A DNA stretch of 64,000 nucleotides from a candidate division SR1 bacterium (GTDB taxonomy: Bacteria; Patescibacteriota; Gracilibacteria; Absconditabacterales; Absconditicoccaceae). Location: positions 1 to 64,000 of the forward strand of contig JAPLUU010000015.1 in NCBI GenBank assembly GCA_026397515.1. The letters are read 5' to 3'. Of this stretch, positions 29,642 to 41,477 are shown piece after piece. The notes under the pieces were generated by a model. That model saw nothing but the letters and a program-made list of their open reading frames with translations. It made no database searches and had not been told where the DNA came from. A program made the translations under genes and the position numbers. Every line of letters begins with the position of its first letter. Within the stretch, counting starts at the first letter, position 1.

Positions 29642-30682
29642 TTGGTAAAAGTTTTAGTCTGAATGTCATGAGGAGTTGATTCAGCCATAGCTGGATATCT
29701 ATTACAACAACAATGATATGACGTTGTAGCATGATTCATGAAAAATTACGTCTCTGACAGTGGAAATTGTACAACATATAGTGATGCAGAAGAAGCAATC
29801 AAGGTTTCCAAATTTTTATGAATAGAAATTATGTCATTTGATCTTCAAAAAGAATACAACGAAAAAATTATTGAATATATTTATAATGGATATCAACAAG
29901 GAATTACACCAAATCCTGATGTATTATGTAATTCACTGATAAAATTCGACGTATTCCTCGAAAAAGCATTAGAACTATGATTCGATTATATCGCTACAGG
30001 ACATTATGCAAGAATCGAAAAAGATAAAAAAAAATATAAACTTCTCAGATGAGTTGATTACAATAAAGATCAATCGTATTTTCTAGCGGGACTCAATCAA
30101 TATCAGCTTTCAAAATCATTATTTCCTATCTGATGATATAGTAAACCAGAAATAAGAGTATTAGCAAAAAAAATATGATTACCAAATGCTGCACGCAAAG
30201 ATAGTCAGTGATTATGTTTTATTGGAAATATTCCTATCAAAGAATTTTTATTAAAAAAATTACCAAAAAAAGAAGGTAATATAGTAAATACTGAAGGGAA
30301 AGTCGTCGGAAAACATGAATGAGCATATTTCTTCACTATAGGGCAAAGACAAGGGCTAAAACTTCCCTTCAAAGCATATGTCATCAAAACAGATGTAAAA
30401 AATAATATAGTAGTAGTTGGTGAAAAAGAAGATAAAGCACTATTTGGGAAGACAATTACCACTACAGGACGACATTGGATCAGAAAAGAGCATAAACTAC
30501 CTACCAAAATACTCGCTAAAATAAGATACAGACAAGAACCACAAGAAGCAATACTCAAAGAAGATAAAAACAAGGACATTATAGTTACTTTCAAAGAAAA
30601 ACAACGAGCTATCGCACCAGGTCAGACCATAGTTGCCTACAAAGGTGATGAATGTATAGGTTCTGGAGTTATTACCGGGTAA
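29642..30682 (+). CDS. mnmA: tRNA-specific 2-thiouridylase MnmA
   Basis: Puts sulfur on U34 of tRNA-Lys, -Glu and -Gln. 346 residues: VLVGMSGGVDSAIAGYLLQ (PP-loop; two glycines are TGA), TPNPDVLCNSLIKFD with the first catalytic Cys, YIATGHYARIE, DQSYFLAGL, ARKDSQGLCFIGN with the second catalytic Cys, FFTIGQRQGL, and a C-terminal beta-barrel. The only in-frame start between the upstream TAA and VKVLV is TTG at 29642, so the gene appears to use TTG. It is preceded by a strong terminator and followed by another, so it is a single unit. Confidence 0.94.
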
Positions 30683-30703
30683 CATAAAGCAAAAAAGTCA
30701 AAT

Positions 30704-30737
30704 AATTCTGTTGATGAAAATTGACAGAATTTTTTTT
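30704..30737 (+). terminator. Intrinsic terminator after mnmA
   Basis: AATTCTGT and ACAGAATT flank a 12-base loop, followed by a T-run. Confidence 0.8.
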
Positions 30738-30775
30738 AAGACTATAATTGAGATGTAGATAAAAACAGAATATTT

Positions 30776-32077
30776 ATGAAGGGTTTTATCACATCGAAAT
30801 TACGCCGAGGCGTAATTGAAGTAGATACCAAACAACTATTATTTACTACAAAAAATCACATGAAACACATCAAAAAACACGTTACGTTCGAACACCAAAA
30901 AAATAAATGAAATGAGATTTTTTTGGATGAGAGAAGTATATCGACGACTTGAGAAACAGCAAGCACAAGTAAAACGAAGTGATTGTGGATTTCGAAAACA
31001 GTTCGATGACAAAAAGTTAGTAAAGAAATGATGAAGAAATGAGTAACAACACTTGTCCTTATTTTTTTCGCGATGGTGATGATATTTCAAAAGGATGCAC
31101 CAAGTACTGAACTTCAATTTGTACGAAATATGAATGAAACATCTATTCATGGAGTAGCAAATGAGAATCCGCCACCTAGTCAACGAGATTATCTTTTTCA
31201 AAATGAAGCAGGTAATGATGTATATCAAGGACAAATTACTGATGGACAAAGACGAACAGAAGTAACACCTCCATCAACAGAAAATAATAATACTATTGAT
31301 AACCTAGTTAATCCTAATGATGTAAATCAACTTTTGGGTAACACAGGAATACTACAAACATGACACATCTATACATGAAATATGACTACAGGAATACAAA
31401 TAATTCAAAAAACAGGTACAGAAATACCATGATCTTTGGATTGTATTACTCCATGGAAAGAAACAATAACAAACAAAGATTTCATCTTAGCATATGCACA
31501 AAGAAAAGATGTAAACACCATCTGTGATATAGAAAAAAGAGTATGTACCAATTGAGTATTATGAGGGACATTCACTCAACGTTCATGTCAAGAAAACGTA
31601 GTATATGATTATCAAAAAACAGAAGTACTATCATACAATCAAAAAATACTCAACGAATTTATCCAACCATCAGCTCCGGTAAACGCATGAGCTACATTTG
31701 ACACTCAATGAAAAATAAATACGACACAGCAACCAACAAATACACGAGGAACTAGTAATTCACCAGTAACCAAAGATCAAACAGTAGCACAGACGCCTCT
31801 ATCAACTAAGCAAAGTTGTATTACACCACGAGGACAAACAATCAATCACGGACAATTTGTAAAAGCATATAAAGCTCCACGTGGATTTATCGATTTACCT
31901 TGTGAGGTAGAAATCAGAGCTTGTATAAATGGAAATTTAAAATGAACATTTATAAACCCAAAATGTACCTTCAATAATACAAGTTATGCTGATTATCTCA
32001 AAGCATGATCTCCAACATCAAATACAGAATTTCTATTTTTTCCACGAATCAAAAAAGTATTAAGATTTGGAAGATAA
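30776..32077 (+). CDS. Membrane-anchored surface protein with duplicated Cys-rich domain
   Basis: 433 residues. A basic cytoplasmic segment of about 85 residues precedes one membrane span (VTTLVLIFFAMVMIF), then a Thr/Asn/Gln-rich extracytoplasmic part. Two copies of the same module are visible: C-I-T-P-x8-F-x2-AY...C-x3-KRVC-x-NG-x2-GGTF...C (about residues 220-275) and C-I-T-P-x8-FVKAY...PCEVEIRAC-x-NG-x2-KGTF...C (about 345-395), each with four cysteines that probably pair. A proline/threonine linker joins them. I do not recognise a named family. It converges on xth with 3 bases between the genes. Probably a surface or adhesion protein. Confidence 0.75.
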
Positions 32078-32080
32078 CTC

Positions 32081-32869
32081 CTAGAAATTTAATTCCAAAA
32101 CTATCGGACAATGATCTGATCACTCTATGGAGGTTTCATGAGTGATTTTTTTGATATGAGAAACAACATCTTGAGACACCCAGAAATAGTCCAGTCTCCG
32201 TCATACATTATTATGTCTCGCATTTGCACGATATGACCACCACGTATATTGATCAGCAAGTTCAGGATTATAATACCTAAATACATCCACGTATCAATTT
32301 TTTTCTAAAGCATCCATTTCAGCTCTTTCGATGGGAAGGAATCAGATACTATTAGCATTTTCTTTGGGTCTCGCAATATCAATTTCACGATGACAGATAT
32401 TAAAGTCACCACACGTGATAACTTTTTCACCTTTATCTTTAAGCTTATTGATATAATGGATAAAGTGCTCATAAAATTTCAACTTATAGCTCAACATTTC
32501 AGTTCCGTCAGCTCTTTCACCACCATTGGGAAAATAAAGATTCAACAACGTAAAATCTTGAAACTTCGTCTCGACTACTCTACCTTCTTCATGGAAATGT
32601 TCCACCGATTCAAATTTTGATATTCATGAAATAAATGATAAACTCTTTTTATAAAATGTAGCTACGCCAGAATACCCAGGTTTTTCACCTGAATGTCGGA
32701 TTCGATTATAATTGGCCATATGATAACGAAATGCTGGAGGTAACTGAGACTCAAAAGATTTTACTTCTTGCAAACAGATTATATCAGGGTCATTTTGTTT
32801 CACCCATTCGTAAAATCACTTACCAGCTACAGCACGGATTCCATTTACATTTCGAGAAGCTATTTTCAT
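32081..32869 (-). CDS. xth: Exodeoxyribonuclease III
   Basis: AP endonuclease/3'-5' exonuclease acting after uracil removal. 262 residues: MKIASRNVNGIRA (Asn metal ligand), DIICLQEVK (Glu ligand), GYSGVATFYK, LLNLYFPNGG, ITCGDFNICHREIDIARP (catalytic Asp/Asn), YTWWSYRANARHNNVGRRLDY and the final GSDHCPIVLEL with the catalytic Asp-His pair. In-frame TGA supplies several conserved glycines. It starts 3 bases after the alaS C-terminal gene's stop, so the two are translationally linked in one operon. Confidence 0.95.
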
Positions 32870-32872
32870 ATA

Positions 32873-33787
32873 TTATTTAAATACCTGTAAAATCTTTTCA
32901 TCTCTTCATTGGACCATACCATCAGTTCCTCATCATTTGATACCGATTTCTTCAGTAATTTTCTTTGCAGAAGCGCCTTTTTTAGCGAGGATCAGAAAAT
33001 TTCATTCTTTGGTATATACACAGATCGTAGAATCAGGGAACAATCATTTCGCTTGGAATGTTACGTTCTTGAAATTAAGATCAGAAGAAATAGTAAATAT
33101 TTTTTCAAAAATTTTATCTGATGTAAAATTCTTCGATTGGAGAATATCTTTGATCATATTCGTTTCTAATGACTCAAGACTTGCTTTCATATCATCATAT
33201 TCTTTCAACGTCTTATCAAGTTTATCAGCAAGTTGTGTAGGAGTTTTTATTCATAATTTTTCTACCGTAGTATCAAGAATATCTTGTATTTCATGCATTC
33301 TAACAGCGACTTTGGGTCACACGACAGCAGTGATTCTTTTTACTCATGAAGCTACTGCTTCTTGTCATGTAATAGCAAAACATCAGATATCTTTTGTATT
33401 CAGGACATGTGTTCATCCACAGAGTTCGATAGAAACTATTTCATTGGAATGATTGAACACTCTCACGACACGAACTACATCACCATATTTATCTTCAAAA
33501 AATGCCTTAGCTCAAAGTTTGATAGCTTCATCATATGACGTTTCTTTTACTTCGACTATATATGCATCATAAATCATCTGGTTGATATTTTTTTCGATAT
33601 CATAAATTTCTTCAGGACTCAAAAGTCTATCAGCATTAAAATCGAATCTGAGATAATCTTCATCTACAAGCGAACCAGCTTGTTTCGTTGTTTTGAAAAT
33701 CTTAGCAAGTTCAGTATGAATCAAATGCGTAGCTGTATGAGCCCTCATCTTTGCATATCTCTGGCATTGTTCGACAATCAATTTCAT
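32873..33787 (-). CDS. alaS: Alanyl-tRNA synthetase, C-terminal editing/C-Ala part (split AlaRS beta)
   Basis: 304 residues with no aminoacylation core. It begins KLIVEQCQRYAKMRAHTATH, the point where AlaRS editing domains carry HxxxH zinc ligands, continues with LRFDFNADRLLSPEEIYDIE and IELCGGTHV (the second pair of zinc ligands, Cys and His), a coiled-coil linker (LADKLDKTLKEYDDMKASLE), and a C-Ala/DHHA1 end with GIKGGGTDGMVQG. Exactly this portion is missing from the gene at 14553-16133. Free-standing AlaX proteins lack C-Ala or have their own barrel, so this is the complement of the N-terminal gene rather than AlaX. It sits in an operon with aspS, a small membrane protein and xth. ATG 33787 is the only good start. 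Confidence 0.92.
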
Positions 33788-33813
33788 CTATTATCTAGTA
33801 ATAAAGTAAATAC

Positions 33814-34011
33814 CTAGAGTCCCAGAGCATCAACTCATGTAGAGAGAGAAGTAGTATCTCATGACAATATATCCCCTGATAAAACATCTCCTGTTCATAC
33901 CGTTTTATTTCCTCCAAGGTAAGGTACAATAGCTGATAATCATGTGATTAGAAGAAAAACAACAAGAATAAGAATGATAACAATTTTAGTTAATTTCTTT
34001 TTAGTAGTCAT
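33814..34011 (-). CDS. Small single-span membrane protein
   Basis: 65 residues: a basic start (MTTKKKLTK), one membrane span (IVIILILVVFLLITGLSAIV), then a short Gly/Ser/Thr-rich tail with repeated TGDVLSGDILSGDT. Four or five TGA glycines. It lies in the leftward aspS to xth operon, 26 bases before the alaS C-terminal part. Not recognised. Confidence 0.65.
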
Positions 34012-34049
34012 AATAATATAGTATATAATAAATAAAAAATTTTTAACGT

Positions 34050-34183
34050 TTATTTTTCTTTTGGTAAATTCAATTTGTACACGACTGCTTTAGAAATCTT
34101 TAATTTCTTCTCTACGCTCGAACTTAAAGCATCTAAAATCGCCGGTATAACTCAATCAACCAAAAAAAATTTGTTTTACTCAT
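34050..34183 (-). CDS. Small ORF downstream of aspS, needs one-base shift at a T8 run
   Basis: An ATG overlaps the aspS stop (AATGAGTAA) and reads MSKTNFF before leaving frame at a run of eight T (34162-34169). With one extra T it would continue as LVDGVIPAILDALSSS and VEKKLKISKAVVYKLNLPKEK to TAA 34050, giving 44 residues. The tail has normal composition and uses TGA for its Gly. Homopolymer slippage by the polymerase, a sequencing error or a decayed gene could explain it. Confidence 0.4.
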
Positions 34184-35936
34184 TTTTTTGGAGGTTGAGT
34201 TTAATATGTAAGTCATCCAACTGATTTTGATCAACATAGGATGGCGCACCCATCATAACATCTTGAGCCCTTCCTGACTTAGGGAATGCATAAATTTCTC
34301 TAATATTCTCTTCATCTTTGAGAATCATTAATAATCTATCAAATCCGATAGCAAATCATCCATGTGGCGGAGGACCGAATTGGAATGCTTCATACATAGC
34401 TCAGAATTTCTGTTTGATTTCATCTTCTCCTCTACCAACCATTTTGAACGCTTCCAATAATAATTCTGGGTCATGATTACGGATAGATCCAGAAAGAATT
34501 TCGTATCCATTACACGAAAGGTCATATTGTTCAGAATATATTTCTAGTTTATTGGGGTTTTTTAGTGCTTCTGCTCATCATTTTACGATAGAAAATGGGT
34601 TATGACAGAAATCAAGTTTTCCCGTATCATCCATCTCAAATAATGGGAAATCCTCTATCCAACAAAATGCTAAATCATCCTTATTAATACTCAGATATTT
34701 ATCTCTAATATATGTTCTCAATCTTCCAAGTGATTTGGTAACTATATCGTGAGTATCTGCTACAAACAATAACGTATCACCGTTTTTAGCTTCTGTTTTG
34801 GTTTTGATTATTTCCACTTCTTCAGGACTAAGAAATTTTGCTAGAGAACCCTTAATTCATTCGGGATCCAAACACAGATATGCTAATCATTTCGCACCAT
34901 TTTTTTTCACCTCTTCAGTAAGTTCATCATATTCTTTTCTCGTGAGCAATTTATTTTCAAATTTCATAGCTTTGATAGTTCATTTGTTTGCTACCGTGTC
35001 TTTAAATACTGAGAATCCTGAATCAGCAAAGTCTTGAGTCATTTCCACAAGGGGCATACCAAACCTCAAATCAGGTTTATCACTTCCGTATTGATCTATT
35101 GCTTCTCTATGTTTGAGTCTTTTGAACGCAACCGTAATTTTTTTATGTGGTGATAAGGTAGGAATAAGTTCATTCAAATATCATTCAACAACAGCATATA
35201 CATCTTCTTGACCGACAAACGACATTTCACAATCGAGTTGGTAGAATTCACAAGAATGTCTGTCAGCTCTTGGATCTTCATCACGAAAACATGGAGCTAT
35301 CTGAAAATATTTATCGATTCATCCAACCATAAGTAATTGTTTATATTGTTGTGGTGCCTGTGGTAAGGCATAGAATTGTCCTGGATTAATTCTTGATGGA
35401 ACAAGATAATCTCTCGCTCATTCTGGTGAAGAGACCGTAAAAATAGGCGTCTGCACATCAACAAATCATTTTTCACTAAATCGATTTCTCGTAAACGTAA
35501 GCATTTTTGATCTGAATAATACATTATCCAAGACTTTTCTTCTTCTAAGATCTAGATATCTATATTTAAATCTATTTTCTTCGCTCGTATTTGGTTCATC
35601 AACGATAGGAAACGGAAGAAGTTTAGCCTTGGTAAGTACTTTTACTTCACTTGCATTAATTTCTATAGCACCAGTTGCCATATCTTTATTAATCATATTT
35701 TGGGGTCTTGTAACAACTTCTCAAACAATCTGAACAACATATTCAGATTTTATATCAGGAAGCTCTACCGTAGATTTTGCAGGGTCATGAGTTATTTGTG
35801 TAATTCCATATCTGTCACGAAGATCAATAAACGTCATTCATCATAGATTTCTCACTTTATTCACCCATCAACAAAGGGTTACTTGTGTTCAAGCTTGTTT
35901 AGCAGTAAGTTCTCAGCACGTGTACGTACGATACAT
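34176..35936 (-). CDS. aspS: Aspartyl-tRNA synthetase (bacterial type)
   Basis: 586 residues, the full bacterial AspRS length. N-terminal OB fold ([28 protein letters not shown]), motif 2 ([20 protein letters not shown]), the bacterial GAD insertion (about residues 290-410), WIEDFPLF and motif 3 ([20 protein letters not shown]). Glycines in these motifs are often TGA. ATG at 35936 gives the normal MYRTYTCGEL start. Gene order leftwards: aspS, the T8-slippage ORF, a small membrane protein, alaS C-terminal part, xth. Discriminating versus non-discriminating charging cannot be told without the Asn/Gln tRNA context. Confidence 0.95.
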
Positions 35937-36012
35937 GGTAAAATATTTTTCAAATATTTAAAAAAACTATAAACAGATAATGTTTATAGAATTGACAGAG
36001 TTTATCAAGAAA

Positions 36013-36558
36013 TTATTGTTTGAATGTAAAGTCAAAATCACATCATCCATCCGCATATCTCGTATAATTTTCATCTATATGAGAAAAATGGTCTGAAAAC
36101 TTTTTAGACATTTTGATATAAAAAGGAACAGCGGTAGCCTCTGAAGATATTTTAAGACGAGAAAAATTTTGTTGTTTAACTACATCCATCACATGTTTAA
36201 ATAATGTAGATCAAAGTCACGATAAAGGAGTTCTCAATAAATGTGTCTTTGCTGCAAAATAAGATTTTTGTTTAAATGAAGGTTTGATACCACGAAGATT
36301 AGCGGTTGCAAAATGCGATAATGTAGCAAATGTACGATCATAATGTATATTATACCATCAAAGTGTATATACGGAAGATCATTCAGTATAATTTAAGTAC
36401 ACAGATTGTCCACCATTTTCTACAGGAGTAGAAGAAAAAGAGACATTATTCAATACATCATACAAATTTTTAACATATACCAAAGAAGGAATAGAAACAT
36501 ATTCCGAAAGAGATGGTTGTTTATTTTTATATAATTGAGGAGTAATAAAATTTTGCAT
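36013..36558 (-). CDS. GNAT-fold acyltransferase-like protein
   Basis: 181 residues. The C-terminal half fits a GNAT fold: LLRTPLSGLGSTLFKHVMDV has the acetyl-CoA pyrophosphate loop pattern (G-x-G-x-x-L; glycines by TGA), then FSRLKISSEATAVPFYIKMS matches the terminal strand-helix where other GNATs have an Asn and Tyr. The N-terminal half is less typical. It is a single leftward gene after the RND operon. Substrate unknown, family call moderate. Confidence 0.65.
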
Positions 36559-36581
36559 ACAAACAACATATATAAAAAAAA

Positions 36582-39500
36582 TTATTCGAATTCTTCACGT
36601 TTATGATGGTATTCTCTAGACACCAAATTCATCAATGATGGGATATAGAGCAAAGTAATGAAGAATGAAACAATCAATCATCAGATAAATCCTATCGCCA
36701 TGGATCAGAATAATTCATCTTTCATAGCAAGGATAATCAATCATATAATAGTAGTTGCTTTCGTAAGAAATATCGGAACAAATCTCTCAGCAATACTTTT
36801 CTGAAAACTATCAACTACAGAAAGTCATTTTTCTTGATAATAATATTTAAAATCTTCAAGATGAATCAATGCCTGATTTACTCAGACTCCCATGACTCAA
36901 AAGATTCCTATCATTGCAGGAAAGGTAAGATCATATCATGTCAAAGCAAGAATCACAATAGTTCATCAGATGGTGAGAAATACACTAGAAACAATAACGA
37001 CAGCATATTTGATATTGTTGAATTGAATAATCAAAACAAGAATCATAAGAATAAGTCAAATAAGCATAGCCTTACTTAAATCTGACGAAGCTTGGGTAAG
37101 CGAAGCTGCATCTCATCATGTTGTTTTTTGTAATCAATCAGGTAATGGATGATTTTTTATCACTTTATCAATCGCTAAAGTAATATCAGTCAATACTGCA
37201 CTATTAGTTTTATCTGCTTGAATAGTTATACATCTTTTACCATCTTCCCTGATAATGGCATTAATTTCTGGTTGTAATTCTTTTTTGCTGATAATTTGAT
37301 CCAAAGTAATTTTGCCTATTTTGGTTTGATCTATAGGTAAGTTGGTCGACAAGAAAGCATTCAGCGATAAGACATCACTACCAAAATCAGAAAAATCTTT
37401 TATTTTGACACCATTAGACTCATATCCAGCATTCTTAAGTGCAACGAGTGAAGTAACAGAAGACATGCTTGTAACACCAAACGATTTCGCTTTATTTTCA
37501 TCCAAAACATAGACTATTTTTCCATTCGTATATTCGATAGAAATTCCAACATTGAAAACACCAGGAATATTTTTGATATCTGGTAATATTTCTTGGACAT
37601 AATCATTGATCTTTTGATAATCATCACCGACAATATTAAATGAAACAGGTTTACCTGATGATGCTCAAGCTTGTGTAGTAAACACAGAAATATCTTGTAC
37701 AAAAGCATATTTAGCCTTTAAGGCAGCAAGTAATTCTGTTTGCATTTGCTCAACTATTTGAAAAGATTTTTTATTTCTTGCTGTGGTATCAACTAATCTT
37801 ATCGTAAACGAACTGACATTATTTCCTGCACCTCATGCTCATTTCAAAGAATATCCTTGACCAAGATCAATAGCTATATCTTTGACTACACCGGACATCA
37901 CCGTCTGGAGATATTTTAGTGTTGCATGCGCAACCTTAGAAGTATATTCCTGATTGTCTGCCATGCTGATTCCTGGAGGATATGTGAGATTCATCCAGAC
38001 GTTATTGGAATCGATATTTCCCATGAATGAAAATTTAACTATTCCCAATGGCATAAGTGACAATGCTCAGACAAAAAATGCAAGGAATCCAAAAACTATT
38101 CATCTAGATCACCATCTCGACTGATTGTTACGATGATATCGATTACCAAATTTTATTCATGTTCTTTCAAGAAATGATAATGAAGGAGGCGAAACATATA
38201 CCTGTCATGATTTATAGAAAAACAAAGCAAGCACGGGCAAAATAAACATGGTCACTACTAATGAAATAGCTAGATTAGAAATAATAGTAATCGGCATTGC
38301 TTTTATATATTCACCCATAATTCACGTCAATCAAAAATAGAGCGGGATAAATATAACAATAGTCGTCATAGTTCAGAAAAATATTGCTTTACCATAATTC
38401 TTGATTGAATCACCTATAGCTTGCCAGATATTACCAGAGAATTTTTGAAGTCCAACGACAATTCATTGCGTGATTACAATCAAGTTATCAATCATTATTC
38501 ACAGCACCAGAATCAACGCAAACGAAACAATATTATTAAAACTATATCAGATAGCTTTGAGATAAATGAAATTACCAAGATAGACAATAAGAAATGACAA
38601 CATAATCAACCATGACGATCTGAATCATAGAAAAAGCAAAATAATACAGAAAACCAGCAATGCTGTTTCCCAGAAATTTTCCATAAACAATCCATAGGTT
38701 CTTTGGATACTTTCTTTCTGAGATAATGTTTCCGTATAGGTAAGATCAGGAGTAGTTTTTGCATAGGTAACAAGAACAGTTTTCAATTCATTTATAAAGG
38801 TATCAAGACTATATCCAGGAGATTTTTTTATCTGAAAAGAAAGTGCATTCTCCGTATCTAAACTATTGATATCAGTTATAACAAACGATTTTTTATCCTG
38901 TTGTTTATATCAAATATACACGGTAGCCACATCACTCAGTTTGATAGTCTTTCCTGCAACATTGAGCAGGTCATAATTTTTGAGCTGTTCAATCAATCAC
39001 GTCAGATTAGTCTCATAGTTTGTTATTTCAAACGAATACAATTTACCGGCAACGTCTTTTTTATCTACAGGAAATTTTACAAAAGCTCATTTCAACTGAC
39101 TGACTATCATGGTAAAATCCAAATCCAAAATTGCTAACTTCTGAGCATCAAAGGTGAGTTTTACTTCCTGAACAGGCTTACCGATAATGTTGATATCAGA
39201 AACTCATGCTATAGATTTGATTTGATCTTCCAATGATTTCAATTTGGTATACATAACTTGCGTAGGAAAATTTCCCGCGACAGAAAATGAATAGACAGGT
39301 GTATCACTGACAGATATTTTTTTGACAGATGGATAATTTACATCTGAAGGAAGTGTAGGATATACCTGATCTATAGCAGCTTTCAAATCATTCGTTGCAT
39401 CGACATCACTCTTTGCAGTAGTGAATTGGACAAGAATGGTTCCGAAATTATAATAACACGATGAGGTAATTTTGTCGATATTTGTAATTGATTTTATTTT

Positions 39501-39701
39501 CTGTTCCAATGGAATAATTACCTGCTCCTCTATCGAAGAAGGATCAGCACCTAAATAACTGACGCTCACATAATAATACGGAATATTGACCGACGGCTGT
39601 GCTTCTTTCGGTATAGTAAAAACACTAAATGCTCCATATATTCAGATGAACATAGTAAACACCAATATCGCTACTTTATTTGTTTTCAAAAATTTAATCA
39701 T
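36582..39701 (-). CDS. RND-family efflux transporter (AcrB/MMPL-like HAE permease)
   Basis: 1039 residues, RND length. First span (KVAILVFTMFIGIYGAF), then a large periplasmic loop starting TIPKEAQPSVNIPYYYVSV and YLGADPSSIEEQVIIPLEQK, the classic HAE1 lead. Central spans with LVLGIMIDNLIVITQGI hold the D407-like acidic residue of the proton relay, a second large loop follows, and the C-terminal spans contain a matching GIFGVMGVGVNQALI. Many glycines are TGA. The lipoprotein adaptor gene lies directly upstream (22 bases) on the same strand. No outer-membrane channel gene is near; CPR cells are thought to have one membrane, so export would end outside the cytoplasmic membrane. Confidence 0.92.
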
Positions 39702-39723
39702 TGATATCAACTATATATAAAAA

Positions 39724-41427
39724 TTATTGCACTATTTCATCTCATAAAGTAAGTCAACTTAACACTTGTACATAACTATCATCGATATTTCATAACGTCA
39801 CATAGATATTTTGAGTTCAACTTCATACTTTACGTCTTACTAAATTACCTTCAAGCCTTGGACTGATATATTGCAAAGGAATCCATAACTGATTTTGATC
39901 AGCAAATTGTGAAGAAGTTACGAGAACTTTTTCATTTTCTTTGAGAGGAAATTTGATGACCGGTATTTCATAGATATAATTTTGAGTAGTAGGATCTTTA
40001 TAGGGATATTCATAGATTAAAGCTCAGGTACCGAGAAATTGTCATTGATCATTTGAAATACTGACTTTTGTTCCTAGCGGTATTTTCTGATACGAAAATA
40101 TTTGGAGACTAAGATTTCCTGGATTCGTTGGCATAATTTGACAAAGCAAAGTATTTGGAGCGACCTTATTATCTTCACCGATAGCTCTCATTTTTACGAC
40201 ACCATCGACACCTGCATATAAAACCTCTCATGCAAGTGAATTGGATAACACAGCGATATTTTGTTTCAACGTAAGTACTTGATTTTTGAGACTAGCAAGC
40301 TGAATTTGCTGATTATCATCAGCAGAAGAAAGTTGTGTCTGCAATGTTTTTTGTGCAAGTTGCATATTCGCTTTTTGATTATCTAATTGTAGCGCGGTAG
40401 ATTTAGCAGTATTGTCTTGGAAGTTATTAGTATTGATGCTAGCAGTTTTTAGCTGAGTATTGTAAGTATTTTTCACGGTATCATAGGAAGCAGCCACACC
40501 ATCAAATGCTGATTTGGTTCACAACAACGTCGTAGACAATGTGGTATATATAGTATAGAGTCCATCAATAGACAAACCAGCGCTGCTCGCCTGAGGTAAT
40601 GAGCCTGATGGTGTCGTAGCAGTAATGCTACTCGCAGCCAAAGTCATCAAGTCTGATACGTCTGAAAGATATTGAGAAAATTGACTAGCAGTCATCGTAT
40701 CAGAAGTCTGATTATATAATCTAGTATATTCGGAAAGTACTTGTTGTTTCAATTGAGAATTCTTGTCAGAAACAGAAAGCGAAGAATCAAAGACATCATT
40801 CACTTTTTTCAACGAATCTTTTATCATAATCATATATTGTTTGTATGCCGTAGATATACTTGTCTGCATTTTATTGAGGTCGATTGATTTAGCGGTTTTG
40901 ACAGAAGCATATTGTTGGTCCAATAATTGTTGTTGAGCTTCCATACTGGACGCACTATAGTCTGTAGAAGTATCTAAGTTGAAAATTAATTGAATATTAT
41001 TGTCATATTGATCTTGAAGAATATCCTTTTGCAAAGAAAAAGTATCCTCAGTAAGAGAATATACCGTCGTCAAATTAGTCAGTTGTTCTTGTAATGTAGA
41101 CAACTGAATAGCTGAATTTTGATACGTCATATCATCTGCATTTGGTGTAATTTTAGCGATAATAGTATCTTTATATACGTGTTTACCAGGCTGACAATCA
41201 ATATAATCCAAAATACCTCCTCTATTGGTGAGAACAGTTTTTATACTATCAGCGATAACTGTTCCATACAAAGCTTTTTGAGAAACAGGAGAATTTCCTA
41301 CAATATATGATGTAGTAAATCATTGTACACTTCCTGTAGAGATAATACTAGTATCTACAACTTTTCCACATCATGAGAAAAGCAAAAGAGTGGGTAAAAC
41401 AAGTAACATACTAGACAATTTTTTCAT
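39724..41427 (-). CDS. RND membrane-fusion/adaptor lipoprotein (HlyD/AcrA-like)
   Basis: 567 residues. The N-terminus is a lipoprotein signal, LVLPTLLLFSGCGK, where Gly-Cys is the lipobox (Gly by TGA). A lipoyl/barrel half follows (ILDYIDCQPGKHVYKDTIIA), then a very long helical hairpin of about 270 residues rich in Gln, Ser, Thr and Leu, then the second lipoyl half (VLYAGVDGVVKMRAIGEDNK) and a beta-barrel. The hairpin is longer than in AcrA. It precedes the RND permease by 22 bases and surely forms a complex with it. Only few TGA in the hairpin because it has few glycines. Confidence 0.88.
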
Positions 41428-41477
41428 AACGACTCATCAATAAAGTAAAATAATATGTTATCATTTTATCGCGACTA

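Noticed and set aside
32937-33452. 171-codon plus-strand ORF
   Set aside because: Antisense shadow of the alaS C-terminal gene, whose motifs are clear.
32873-33787. Free-standing AlaX editing protein
   Set aside because: It includes a C-Ala end and lacks the N-terminal barrel, which is on the other alaS gene; it complements that gene exactly.
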